A stretch of 64,000 nt of DNA from Rhabdophis nuchalis (taxonomy: Eukaryota; Chordata; Lepidosauria; Squamata; Natricidae). The translations under genes were made by a program, and so were the position numbers. Shown one piece after another: positions 46,428 through 59,385 of the stretch. The stretch spans positions 94,717,375 to 94,781,374 of the forward strand of contig CM077644.1 of assembly GCA_039707465.1 (NCBI GenBank), written 5' to 3'. The notes under the pieces are model-generated. The model did no database searches. It saw only the letters and a list, made by a program, of their open reading frames with translations, and was not told the DNA's origin. Position 1 is the first letter of the stretch. Each line of letters begins with the position of its first letter.

Positions 46428-46507
46428 GGGAGAGCCGGCTTGCCTGAATTGCTAGGCTCCTGCCTTATATATGCAATACAGCCCCGGTTCGAGTCCCAAT
46501 AGAGGGT
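46428..46507 (+). mobile_element. tRNA-like SINE head
   Basis: GCCGGCTTGCCTGAATTGC (A-box region) followed by GGTTCGAGTCC (B-box, 46486-46496). Matches the core at 5949-6027. No proper cloverleaf. Confidence 0.5.
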
Positions 46508-46850
46508 GTGGCCAGCTGATGAGAGCTAATAAGCTCGAAATAGATCTATCCTGGTCTCTCTATTTATTTTTATTTTTTTTATATTGAAAAAGTTTTATTG
46601 GTTTTACATTTTTTAACAGGGTAGGGTAATGGTTACAAAGAAATTTTGAGAGCATTCACGTCAGAGTCGTCGGACCTTCCGAGACCTCAAAATACACATT
46701 AAAAAAGTTAACATAGAAAACATTTTCCATACCACTACAAGATGAAAGCAAGTACATTTACCTAAATTCTCCCTTCCATGCTGTCAGACATTTACAAAAA
46801 GTCCGGATAGAAATATTATGCAAAATTGTTCAAGAAAAATCAAGGCAAAG

Positions 46851-47699
46851 TTATTTTTTTGATCTAAGTCTTTTGGCTATTGTATCTTCTTTCTCTCCTC
46901 CCTGGCCCCCCGTAGGCGGGGCCGTGGCCCCCTCCGTCCCCCCTGGATCTTCCCCCAGGACAGAGGAATGTTTTTTAAAAAAGGCTTCCGCCTCAGCAAC
47001 TGTTTTAATCCTCATTCTTCCTCCTTCCCAGAACACCAGCATCCCTTCAGGTGTCATCCACTTGAACCAAATCCCGTGATCAAACAAGGTTTTAGACAAG
47101 AAGGAAAATTTCCTTCTTGAATCTCTAATTTTTCTAGGGATCTGCTTCAAGATAGTGACCGTTTTTCGTTGATAAGTTAAAGGTTTCTCTCTCTGCGCTT
47201 TCAGGATTTCCTCTCTGGTTGACCTTCTAACAAATTTCACATGTATCTCTCTAGGCACTTCATTCATCCTGGCATATGCAGAATTAATTCTATAGGCTAG
47301 GTCAATGTCCCCCCTGATCTCATCCTTAGGTTTTTGTAAATAGTCTGCTAAAATTGTACTCATAAGATCAGGCAGGCATTCACCAGATTCCTCAAGAACA
47401 TTCTGAAATCTCAAAAAATATGTCATTCTTTCCATATCTATCCTAGACACATGCCCATTTATTTCCCCCACCTCATTAGAAACATTTTTAATCTCTCCCT
47501 TAGCCCCCTCCAACCCTCCTTCCAATTCTTCATTCTTCTGTGTGTTCTCCAACACTTGCTTCCGGGTATCCAATAGCTCCTTTTTGAAAGTACTATTTTC
47601 AGCCCTCTGGGCCTTTATTTCTGATATCAAAGTTTGCATAGAGGTTTCAAGAGAAGCCATCCTTTGTTCCAAATTTACAAGTGCTGCTTCTTGTGCCAT
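46851..47699 (-). CDS. L1 ORF1 protein (RNA-binding chaperone), intact
   Basis: A 282-residue uninterrupted frame. ORF1 proteins of L1 form trimers that coat L1 RNA in cytoplasmic particles and act as nucleic-acid chaperones. Residues about 5-105 are a coiled coil (heptads through LEQRMASLETSMQTLISEIK and on). About 108-195 look like the RRM: TYFLRFQNVLEE as one RNP-like strand and REIHVKFVRRSTREEILKA as the other. The C-terminal domain follows (ILKQIPRKIRDSRRKF, then WFKWMTPEGMLVFW), then an acidic/Gly-rich tail ending KRLRSKK. The start is the first ATG after the 5'UTR. The length is a little shorter than the human protein (338 aa). No stop or frameshift, so the copy is young or selected. 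No ORF2 follows. Confidence 0.85.
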   Translation of the reverse strand: MAQEAALVNLEQRMASLETSMQTLISEIKAQRAENSTFKKELLDTRKQVLENTQKNEELEGGLEGAKGEIKNVSNEVGEINGHVSRIDMERMTYFLRFQNVLEESGECLPDLMSTILADYLQKPKDEIRGDIDLAYRINSAYARMNEVPREIHVKFVRRSTREEILKAQREKPLTYQRKTVTILKQIPRKIRDSRRKFSFLSKTLFDHGIWFKWMTPEGMLVFWEGGRMRIKTVAEAEAFFKKHSSVLGEDPGGTEGATAPPTGGQGGEKEDTIAKRLRSKK

Positions 47700-48564
47700 G
47701 GTTAAAAGTTAGAGTCACTGCCACCAAGATGGCGTTTTCCGGGTGGGGCTGGTGGGGCAGATCAGGAGCTCAGTTCAATTCAGGGCTGTGAAGTTGCAAA
47801 CAATTCAGAAACCAAAAGAGACACAATTTCCCAAATCAGCAAATAGTAATAACGAAGGTATTCCAAAGAAGAAATCACAAATCCATCAAGAGAATTTTTT
47901 TTTTCAAAAATCCAGAGAGAGTCCTGCTTTCAAAGAGACGCTGGAAATTTTCCTTAGTTGAAATAATCAGGCAGGGACAAAGAGAAGCCACTTCCACCGC
48001 CCATCTCAGAGCCAGAGGGAGAGAGTAGCAAAATAAGAATTTTTTTTTACTCAGCCAGACCTAGAAACAATGTTGCAGAAAGTCACATTCCACTTTCCCT
48101 TGTTAAAGACCGTCCGGAGTGAAAGTTTCCGCTTTCTCTTTGCAGAGAAGCCATTTTAACGTGCCGCTTAAATCCGAGGGGTTTTTTTTTTAAAATAAAC
48201 ACCCCCCTCCCAGTCCGTTCAGCCTGGCTGGCAGCAGAAAAAAAAGTTTTTTAAAAACTCACTCTCTCCTCGCAGCTGAAGCCTCGGGAGTCCTTCTGAC
48301 TGAGCCGATCAGCCCTCTTCATTATTGTGAATGGCGCCGTCTTCCTTAGGCGAAGGGAGAACCCCCCGCTAGCATGTTCTCCCTCACCTAAGCCGTGCCG
48401 GGAGCCACTTCCTCCACCGCCGTGGGGGGGGCGCCCCCCGACGAGCCGGCTTTACGGGAGACCCTCAAACAAGAGGAGTCTCGCCCCCGTGGGGGGGCAG
48501 AAGAAGAAACAAAGCGGCGAGCGAGCGCTAGGCTCGCCCGTCGCCGCAGGAGCCGGAACCGGAA
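47700..48564 (-). promoter_or_regulatory. Probable L1 5'UTR with internal promoter
   Basis: From the 5' edge of the insertion to the ORF1 start. The first 300 bp are GC- and CpG-rich (GGCGAGCGAGCGCTAGGCTC and complements near 48515), as in L1 promoters, which lie inside the 5'UTR. Promoter function is inferred from position and composition only. Confidence 0.5.
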
Positions 48565-48582
48565 CTGGTCTCTCTATTTATT

Positions 48583-48748
48583 GATCAGCTCATAAAACTA
48601 ACACACATATCTTAAAAAAATTTACACAACAAAACTCTTGGCTTCCTGTCTAGATGGTCTCTGGTGATGAGCCGAAAAGCAGGAAAGGAAACAGTATGTC
48701 TCCTCCCTTAATTGGGGCCTCTTAACAGGATGTTGTGAAAAAAACTAC

Positions 48749-48780
<32 letters not shown>

Positions 48781-49152
48781 ATGTTAGTTTTATGAGCTGA
48801 TCAATAAATTTAAATTTGAGAGACCAAGATAGATCTATTTCGAGCTTATTAGCTCTCATCAGTTGGCCACACCCCACTGGGATTCGACACACATATCTAA
48901 ATAATTACACAACGTAATTCTTGGCTTGCTGTCTAGATGGTCTCTGGTGATGAGCCGAAAGGCAGGAAAGGAAACAGTATGTCTCCTCCCTTAATTGGGG
49001 CCTAATAACAGGTTGTTGTGAAATAATTATTGTGTTATATGCTAGTCTCCCTTATTTATTTATTTATTTATTTATTTATCAGCTCAAAAACCTAACATAC
49101 ATACATACATACATACATACATACATACATACATACATACATACATACATAC

Positions 49153-49187
<35 letters not shown>

Positions 49188-49190
49188 GCT
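48583..49190. repeat. Microsatellites: (TG)n, (TTTA)n, (CATA)n, (CA)n
   Basis: (TG)n at 48759-48781, (TTTA)n at about 49047-49077, (CATA)n at about 49097-49154, (CA)n at 49155-49185, lying between the fold-back blocks. Confidence 0.9.
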
Positions 49191-51361
<2,171 letters not shown>

Positions 51362-51420
51362 CATATCATCTTTTGTTCCTTCCAGAGAGATACACTATAT
51401 TGCCAAGAGTATTTGCTCAT

Positions 51421-51822
51421 TGCTCAAGAAAAAAACACTCAGGCACTCAGAAAAAAACCAGTCTTGCGCTCATCAGAAATCTCACCAAGATCACTTGCGA
51501 TCATAAAACAGTCAAAATGCTCGATAAAAGCGTCCCACGACTCTCTCTCTGGGACAAACGGGGCAAACACAGGAACATTCGACATCCTCGTCACCAGTGC
51601 TCAAGACTGTTCTCTGAGGTAAAAACACGGAGGCAGGGAGCTGCTTTAAACTGTTTAATACGAACTGAACCAAACTGTAACAAAGAACCACCCATCCGAC
51701 AGCTCTTATATAGAGTCAGCTGTCAGACAATTAACCAATAGAGAACCTGTAATTCTCCTGCCCAAACTGACTGCGACCTTTAGCCAATGGGAGTGCTTGA
51801 TAGTAAGTCTGAGGACTTAGCA
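51421..51822 (-). mobile_element. Internally deleted Gypsy-type LTR element
   Basis: On the minus strand a 225-bp LTR (51822-51598) runs from TGCTAAGTCCTC to GTCTTGAGCA, with TATA box CTATATAAGAG near 51708 and ATTAAA as a possible poly(A) signal near 51657. After it comes the start of a gag-like frame (to about 51440) with a WDAFIEHFDCFM block typical of Gypsy gag. It ends in a second CTTGAGCA, perhaps the last bases of the other LTR. CTCAT and CCCAT flank it, a near-match 5-bp duplication. Most internal genes are gone; not functional. Confidence 0.7.
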
Positions 51823-51931
51823 CCCATCCATCCAAATAATCAATCAGGTGTTCCAATCACTTCCATGGGCACAGGTGTATAACATCAAGTACCTAGGCAT
51901 GCAGACTGTTTTTACAAACATTTGTGAAATA

Positions 51932-52240
51932 ATGGGTCGCTCTCAGGAGCTCAGTATGGAACTGTGATAGGACGCCACCCGTGCAACATACCCAGTCGTG
52001 AAATTTCCTCACTCCTAAATATTCCACACTCAGCCGTCAGCTGTATTATAAGGACGTGGAAGTGTTTGGAAATGGCAGCAACTCAGCCACAAAGTGGTAG
52101 GCCACGTAAATAGACGGAGCGGGGTCAGAGGATGCTGAGGCGCATAGTGCGAAGAGGTCGCCAACGTTCTGCAGAGTCAATCGCTACAGACCTCCAAACT
52201 TCATGCGGCCTTCAGATTACCTCAAGAACAGTGCGCAGTG
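51932..52240 (+). pseudogene. Tc1 transposase N-terminal (DNA-binding) remnant
   Basis: Starts at ATGGGTCGCTC (MGRSQELS). A small deletion breaks the frame near 51955. It continues in another frame as PSREISSLLNIPHSAVSCII, the helix-turn-helix recognition part, then ATQPQSGRPRK, the GRPRK hook typical of Tc1 proteins, a TAG, then TERGQRMLRRIVRRGRQRSA and SIATDLQTSCGLQITSRTVR, the second helix-turn-helix. The catalytic DDE domain is missing. Tc1 transposase binds the inverted ends and cuts them out; this copy cannot. The order of motifs matches the family well. Confidence 0.82.
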
Positions 52241-52407
52241 AACCAACGTCATATTGAACCCTATGGATTAGGAATGGGATGTCAATTACTGTAAATTCAT
52301 ATGCGAGTAAAGGCAGGTGAGCAAATACTTTTGGCAATATAGTGTATTGCTTCCCCTATCCTTGTCATTGCTTCCTTGCTGTATAAACCCTTCATGTGGG
52401 ACTCTTG

Positions 52408-52744
52408 CAGGAGTGGGCTTCAAAAATTTTAGCCAGGGGTTCTCTGTCCAGTTGCTGGGTGGGCGTGGCCATGATGGGTGTGGCCTAGTCATCCTCCTGC
52501 AACACAGCAGGGGAGGTGTTTTTGCCCTCTCCAGACTCCAGAGGCTTTCCTCGAGCTTATGGAAGGGTGAAAACAGCCTCCCCAGGAGTGGTGGGTTTCT
52601 GCAGGCTCGCACCTACTTGCGAGAGCCGGTTGGTGAAATTTAGAGAACCGGTGAGAGGGGATTCCACTGGTGTACCTGGAAGTAAATCTGGCCTGCCACT
52701 GCCAGTGACCTAACGGAAAGGAAAGGAAAGGAAGGAAGGAAGGA

Positions 52745-52800
<56 letters not shown>

Positions 52801-53242
52801 AATTATCACAATTGAGTCCAAAATTTTGGTTGCTAAGCAAGAGCGTTGTTAAATGAGTTTCACCACATTTTAAAAGGTGGCCACTCCCACCCTGTCACAT
52901 GACTGCCAAGCCACACCCACAAAATAGGCCACACCTACAGAATAGGTTCTAAAAAATTTGAAACCCACCACTGCGGCTCCGGTGGCCCCCTCTAGGGGCC
53001 AGAAACAGGCCCATTTCCAACCTTCCCGAACTTCCAGTAGGCCTGTTTTTTGCCCTCCCCAAGCCTCTGTGCATGCCCTACACTTATCTGTGTGCAAAAT
53101 GGGCCGCATGGGAACTCCTGGGAGGGGAGGAAAAGGGTGGCCAGGGCCAGCCAGGAGTGGGATTTGGGGGTTCGCTAAACTGCACAGAAACTTAGCTAGA
53201 GGTTCTCCTGATCCCCTGCGAACCCCCAGCAGCCCACCCCTG
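52408..53242 (+). mobile_element. hAT-like MITE (835 bp) with nested relative
   Basis: CAGGAGTGGGCTTCAAAAAT to AGCAGCCCACCCCTG. Exact duplication GACTCTTG at 52400-52407 and 53243-53250. Inside, at about 52588-52973, lies a second element of the same superfamily (GTGGTGGGTTTCTGCAGGC to GAAACCCACCACTG), with (GGAA)n/(GAAA)n at 52715-52801. Two age layers of one family. Confidence 0.85.
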
Positions 53243-53250
53243 GACTCTTG

Positions 53251-54751
53251 CATGTAGTACATATTTCATCAAATAAATAAGCCAGATCTGGGGACCTTTC
53301 ACCCATCATCCTGCAATTCCCCTCAGACGGTCTTGCCTGACAAATGTTGACATTTTTTAAAATCTTTTTTTTCTTCCCCATCTGCATTTATAATTCTATT
53401 TTTATCTGGGTCTCACAGCCACCCTTGAGTAGAGGCCTCGCTGACACCTCACTTAACTCAAGTCAATTGTCCCAGAACATAGACTATATTGCTGCTTCTG
53501 CATGGATGGATAGATATAAGGGTGGTAGAAGATTTTGTCAGACTGCCTTTCTTTTTGATTAGGGGTTGTGTTATATGATGTACTTTCTGCTTTGCACGTC
53601 TTTTTTTATTATTATCATGATGCCGCCCATCCCTAAAAGGAAAGCAGCTGTCATTTTCTAGCAGCTCACAATGGTTAAACAATTGCTTGTGTGCAGGAGG
53701 TGGGAGGTGGGATGTAATGGAGCAATGAAAGAAGTGATTCTAGTTCACAGCACTGACAACCATGGTAATATGTGACTTTGGGGTGCTGTGTAGCAGAAAC
53801 AGAGTACAGCTCACCCATCCCCTGCTATTTGCCAGAGAAATGATAGTGGGTTCAGAAACAACATGTGGATTGAGAGTGGGCGGGGGGGGGGGGAGCAAAG
53901 ATTCCCTGTGGTTGCTGTGGTTTATCCAATTAATGGAATGCCCTCCCATAAAAGTAATGTTCTTAGTTATATTAATAACAACAGCCGGCTCGCCGTGTGA
54001 ATTGACCTTTACGCATTCCTATCCCTTTTCGTTTACCAACATGGCATTTACTCCAGGAAGAGAAGTTTTCATTCAGCGCATTTGCACATCCGGCTGGCTA
54101 AAATGTATGCTAAACTGACATTTAGAATAATCTCTGAAACTCCTCACCTTCCCTGGGAAAAAAAAAGAGAGAGGGGCGGTGGGGGAAAGAAATAATAAAT
54201 GGAACTATTTTTCATGCGATTTAAATTTGAGATTCTGAAAATGCTTTTTGGGAAGCCATTTAAAATAATACCCAGATATGTGGTGGACATTCAGGTTACT
54301 GGGTAATGATAATAGGACCTTTTTCAATGACTGAGTAATTACTTTCTCACTGGGCTCAGAGTGAGTTTGAACTATCTGTCTTGTTCACAATTTAAACCTG
54401 CAGCACATGAGCAGAGGGGCACTCAGCCTGACATTTCACATTCCAAGCTGGCTTCCTGCAAAGAGGAGGGAACCTGCTCACAGTTCAATCTTGCTAATAT
54501 TTGAAGAAAAAGGAAGGCGAAGCCATGCTAGGAATGAGAGAAATACTCTTATAATTGCCACGTTCTCATTTTTTGGAACTCAAAGATCACACGCTAGAGA
54601 AGTTTCTGCACTCAGTTAATCTAAGAGCAGTTTTTCCATGCGTAAGTTCGAAGAGGGATCTAATTTTCTTCTATAGCTACATTTTGCACAGGATGTGTAT
54701 GTTTTTTCACAATGCAGATTTGCGTATGCATTTTTTTAAAAATTGGGAAAA
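53251..54751. other. Unassigned; possibly conserved non-coding DNA
   Basis: No repeat ends and no credible coding region. 53.98-54.40 kb looks unusually free of repeats, with non-repetitive mixed words. A G-run is at 53881-53893. Confidence 0.35.
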
Positions 54752-54753
54752 TA

Positions 54754-55120
54754 CAGGTAGCCTTTCACTTACAACAGTTCATTTAGTGACTGTTCAAAGT
54801 TACAGCAGCATGGGGGGAGGGAAGACTTATATCACACTTTGTAGCATCCCTATGATCATGGGATCGAAATCCAGGTGCTTGGCAACTGGTTCATATTTAT
54901 GATGGTTAGGGTGTCCCAGGGTCAAGTGGGATCAACTTTTGTGTCCCACTGACAAGAAAGTCAATGAGAAGTCAGATTCACTTAATAACCGACTTACTCA
55001 ATTAACAACTGCAATGATTCACCTTAAAACTGTGGGAAGAAAACCCCGTAAAATGGAGAAAAACTCACTGAGCAAAATAAATGTTGGGCTCAGTCATGGT
55101 TCTAAGCTGAGGACTACCTG
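54754..55120 (-). mobile_element. Tc1/mariner-type MITE, minus copy, uninterrupted
   Basis: CAGGTAGCCTTTCACTTAC to GGACTACCTG, bordered by TA at 54752-54753 and 55121-55122. The cleanest complete copy of the family (367 bp). Confidence 0.82.
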
Positions 55121-55122
55121 TA

Positions 55123-55635
55123 GATCACTAAATTAGAATAAATCCCCAACTGATTTCTCTATAGGGCTATGGAAATATCACTGATAGAATCCTGATCCTT
55201 AGAGGAGATCCGTCTGAGCATAAGACTTTTAATCATGTTGGTTCACACATTTTCAGGAGGCAATTTGGAGAAGACACCCTCTCTTTCCAAACACAGCATC
55301 AGTATAACAGGAGCCATTGCTGAAGTAGAGCATTTCTTCTTCAAATGCTCGTCTTTTCTTCCTCTTTGGAAGAGACTCAGAAATTGACCTTGCCTCTACA
55401 GGTTGATGTGTTACAGCAGCGTTAAAGAACAATTGTTGGATACTAAGACCAGGGAGGTTAGGCACAGTTATAAAGAAATAGATTAAATCCAGATCTAGTT
55501 TTATTTAGAGAGTATTCCCATTGGCATCAAGTGGAGGACTTAATTCATACGCTTGCGGCGGCTTGTAGATTCTCTGTCCTTCTGAATTCTATTGCAAAAC
55601 AAGGATTGCCTGACCAAACAATAGACAGGTGACAA
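55123..55635. other. No feature recognised
   Basis: Unique-looking spacer. Confidence 0.4.
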
Positions 55636-56182
55636 TACAGGTAGTCCTTGACTTACAACATTGGTTAAGTGAATTTGCCCCATTTTACAACCTTTCTTGC
55701 CACAGTTGTTTTTTTAAAAAAAACAATTTTTTATTAATTTTTAAAGAAACATAAAACAAACATAACAAAAAAACAAGAAAAAACATTAAAAAAAACCATA
55801 TTCCATTACAAATTGTAGATGGTGTGTCGGTTGGTTACAAAATTTCTCTGCATTGCTTCCATAGTCATCACTTACTTTTCATATCAAATCGCATATTTTT
55901 AATTCAAATATATTTATATATATTACAATTGTTATACCTCAAGCTTAATTTAACTATGATTATTTTTACATCCTTTTATATGTAATATTCAAAATCTAAA
56001 ATAAAATTATATAATGGCATTCTATTAGATCTTCCTAAAATCATCCAATGATACATCTTTATAACATATTCTAAATAAAAATTGCTTATCTTTAATAACC
56101 AAGTTTTTAAACCTCCTCTCATAAACTCCATTTGAAGTTTATATAAAGTTTCATATTATCAAACTAAGATATATATATATAT

Positions 56183-59100
56183 GCGGAAGGCGAAAGGCAG
56201 GGGGATACTCGAGTCGTTCCTCAGGAGGGCATACCAATTCAGAGGGTCGTGGGGAGGGGCAGGACCGAGGGGAGACAATTCTCATCCTCCCGGTTGGTGG
56301 CACGCAGCCGTTGGTTAAAAACGGTCGGGTGCCACAACCCTCGCAGGCTAGGTGGCCAGGGAATACAGAGCCAGGGTCTGCGGCTGATGTTTTGCAACGC
56401 CAGGTCCGTTGTCAACAAAGCCCCCCTCATTAGTGACCTTGTGTCAGAGGGGGAGCCGGACCTGGTAGGAATTGCGGAGACCTGGTTGGGCCACGAGGGA
56501 GGTCATCCCCTCGTTGAAATGTGCCCACCAGGCTACCGCGCATTTCATCAGCCGCGGGCCCTAGGCAGGGGTGGTGGGGTAGCGGTCATTATCAAGGAAG
56601 GCCTGGAGCCGAGAGAGACCATTGTGCCGCAGACCTCCGGCTGTGAGTCCCTTTGCATGAAGTGGGGCCTAGGGAGGCAGTTGGGCTTGCTGGCTGTATA
56701 CCTGGCTCCCCGCTATGTAGCAGCAGCCCTGCCCGAGCTCCTGGAGGTGATCGCCACGGTGGCAGTGGAGACCCCCAGACTTATAGTTATGGGGGACTTT
56801 AATCTGCCATCGTTGGGCGAATCATCCGCGGTAGCTCGGGAGTTCATGGCTTCCATGACGGCCATGGACCTGACCCAAGTAATTCAAGGCCCCACTCATG
56901 AGGGTGGACATACGCCGGACCTCATCTTCGTCTCGGGCCAATGGAAGAGTGATCTGGGTACAGGGGACATAGACATCATACCCTTGTCATGGTCAGACCA
57001 CTCACTTCTCCGACTCGACTTTCCGACCGCTGCTCCCCTCCGCGGGGAGGCGGAACCAGAGTTACCAATCTGGTACCGCCCCAGGCGCTTGATGGACCCG
57101 GATGGGTTCCAGACAGCGCTTGGGCCATTTCCTGTATCCCTGACCCGCGCCCCGATAGAGGACCTCACGGCCGCATGGAATAGTGCGGCCGTGGGAGCCT
57201 TGGATCGGGTCGCGCCCTTGCGGCCTCTCTCGCGGCGGCGAACCACCCTGGCTCCTTGGTTTACTGAGGGGCTGCGGGTGATGAAACGCCGCAAGAGATG
57301 CCTAGAGAGAAGATGGAGGGCTAGCCGCTCTGAATCTGACCGGACACAAGTGAGAGCCCATTTACGGACTTACATTGTGGCGCTGAGGGTGGCCAAACGT
57401 CATCATTGCGCCACCCTCATAGCATCCGCAGAAAACCGCCCTGCCGCCCTGTTTAGGGTGACCCGTTCCCTCCTTCAACAGAGGGAGCGGGAAGCCCCGT
57501 TACAGGGTAGGGCAGAGGAATTTGTGATTTTTCTGCAGGAGAAAACTGCCCAGATACAGAGTGAGCTAGCCACCATTCATGGCCCAGTGGGATGCCACGA
57601 GGGAGATCTTGTTTGGGAGGAGTTTGACCCCGTTACTTCCGAGGATATGGACAGGTTACGTGGGCGACTGCGAGCCACCACATGTTCATTGGACCCGTGC
57701 CCCTCCTGGCTTGTACTGGCATCCTGGGAGGTGACACGAGGCTGGCTCCAAGAGGTTATCAACGCATCCTTGAGCGAGGGTTCCTTGCCTGCCTCCCTAA
57801 AAGAGGCTATGGTGAGGCCCCTCCTCAAGAAGCCCTCTTTGGACCCAGCTCTTTTGAACAACTACCGTCCAGTCTCCAACCTTCCCTTCTTGGCGAAGGT
57901 TGTTGAGAGTGTGGTGGCACAACAGTTTCCCCGTCACCTGGAGGAAGTTGACTATCTAGATCCGCGCCAGTCCGGCTTTCGGCCCGGGCATAGCACCGAG
58001 ACGGCATTGGTCGCGTTGGTAGATGATCTCTGGAGGGCCAGAGATGGGGGATGTTCCTCCATCCTGGTCCTATTAGACCTCTCAGCGGCTTTCGATACCA
58101 TCGACCATGGTATCTTATTGCATCGGCTGGGGGGGTTGGGGGTGGGAGGCACCGTGTTGCGGTGGTTCTCCTCCTACCTCTCTGGCCGATCGCAATTTGT
58201 GCGGGCAGGAGAGCAGAGGTCGACCCCGAGACCACTCACATGTGGAGTGCCTCAGGGGTCGGTCCTCTCGCCTCTCCTGTTTAACGCATATATGAAGCCG
58301 CTGGGTGAGATCATCCGTGGTTTTGGGGTAGAGTACCACCTGTACGCTGATGACACCCAGCTGTACATATCTACCCCAAACCACCCCAACGATGCCGTAG
58401 CAGTGATGTGCCAGTGCCTGGAAGCCGTGCGGATCTGGATGGGAAGTAACGGACTTAGGCTCAACCCGACCAAGACCGAGTGGCTGTGGTTTCCGGCTGC
58501 CCGATTCAACCAGCTTCTCCAACGCTGGCCATAGGGGGCGAACATCTTGCCCCTGTGGATGGGGCGCGCAATTTGGGTGTCCTCCTGGATACCCGGCTGT
58601 CTATGGAAGAGCAAGTGACAGCCGTGGCCAGGAGGGCGTTTTACCAGGTTTGCCTGGTCCGCCAATTGCGCCCCCTATTGGATCGGGACGCCCTTCGCAC
58701 AGTCACTCATGCCCTCGTGACATCCCGACTGGACTATTGTAACTCTCTCTACATGGGGCTCCCCTTGAGGTGCACCCGGAGGCTTCAGTTAGTTCAGAAT
58801 GCAGCCGCGCGAGCAATTATGGGCACCTCTAGGTTTGCCCATGTAACACCGCTCTTGCGCGAGCTGCACTGGCTACCTGTCGTCTTCCGGGTGCGCTTCA
58901 AGGTGTTAGTTATCATCTTCAAAGCGCTCCATGGCTCGGGACCTAGCTATCTGCGAGATCGGATCCTGCCCCATACATCCTCACGACCGATTCGCTCCCA
59001 CAGAGAGGGGCTTCTCCGGGTGCCGTCCACTAGACTTTGTCAGCGGGCGACGCCCAGGGGAAGGGCGCTCTCTGTGGCGGGCCCGGCCCTCTGGAACGAC

Positions 59101-59385
59101 CTTCCCCCTGATATTAGAACGACCACCGACCTCCGCTCCTTCCGTGTAAAATTAAAGACCCATCTCTTTCGACTGGCCGGCCTTGAATAGTTCTCTCTGT
59201 CTTTTAACGATAAATTTTAATGGGTTGTTTAATTGTATTTTTAGCACGGGTAATTTATTTAATTTTATTTTAGTAATGTCTGTATTATCATATATTGTTT
59301 TAATTATGCCTGTGCACCGCCCCGGGTCCCTGTGGGGAGAGGGTGCGGTTAATAAATTCCAATTTATTATTATTATTATTATATG
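56183..59385 (+). mobile_element. Nearly full-length L2 LINE
   Basis: Begins after (AT)n with GCGGAAGGCGAAAGG, ends GGTTAATAAATTCC followed by (TTA)n at about 59364-59382. Contains the complete endonuclease and reverse transcriptase regions. GC-rich against its A/T-rich surroundings. No clear target duplication. An ORF1 is missing, so either the 5' end is truncated or this lineage lacks it. Confidence 0.85.
56249..59190 (+). pseudogene. L2 LINE ORF2: endonuclease + reverse transcriptase, one frameshift
   Basis: The first frame (56249-58534) runs 761 codons. Endonuclease: FCNARSVVNK near residue 47, catalytic GIAETWL near 75, GDFNLPS near 180 and SDHSLLRLDF near 247. Reverse transcriptase: NNYRPVSNLPFLAKVVE near 533, DLSAAFDTIDHG near 613, GVPQGSVLSPLLFN near 665 and the catalytic YADD near 699. 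After a single frameshift at about 58500-58520 the C-terminus continues in the next frame (to 59190): LVTSRLDYCNSLYMGLPLRC, LRELHWLPVVFRVRFKVLVI and LSVAGPALWNDLPP. The enzyme nicks DNA and copies L2 RNA there. With just one visible break, this copy was active recently on an evolutionary scale. The C-terminal blocks place it in L2 rather than in the CR1s seen elsewhere here. Confidence 0.88.

Larger units (their letters stand above)
46569..48564 (-). mobile_element. Complete-looking L1-type insertion lacking ORF2
   Basis: Flanked by an exact 18-bp duplication CTGGTCTCTCTATTTATT (46551-46568 and 48565-48582). Read on the minus strand: a GC-rich 5'UTR of about 865 bp, an intact ORF1 (47699-46851), 282 bp of 3'UTR, a CAATAAAA signal (about 46594-46600) and an A-rich tail next to the left duplication. 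Nothing of the roughly 3.8-kb ORF2 is present. It resembles the mammalian HAL1 plan, or an L1 RNA from which ORF2 was spliced out. Confidence 0.82.
46310..49080. repeat. Cluster of tRNA-like fold-back repeats
   Basis: Three blocks related to 5711-6112. GATGAGCCGAAAAGCAGGAA, CTCCTCCCTTAATTGGGGCC and the GATGAGAGCTAATAAGCTCG arm occur around 46310-46550, 48583-48750 and 48780-49020, with inverted arms near 48785-48870. A B-box (GGTTCGAGTCC) lies at 46486-46496. TG, CA and CATA microsatellites separate the blocks. The L1 element at 46569-48564 interrupts the first. Confidence 0.65.
51393..52344 (+). mobile_element. Tc1-like transposon, fish-type, degenerate
   Basis: Left end CACTATATTGCCAAGAGTAT, right end ATACTTTTGGCAATATAGTG, inverted and bordered by TA at 51391-51392 and 52345-52346. 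These ends are ones I associate with a Tc1 family widespread in teleost fish. It keeps the first third of the transposase gene. A Gypsy-type LTR element sits inside at 51421-51822. Confidence 0.85.

Noticed and set aside
47743..48595. Small plus-strand frames around the L1 5'UTR as host exons
   Set aside because: They lie antisense within the L1 insertion defined by its 18-bp duplication.
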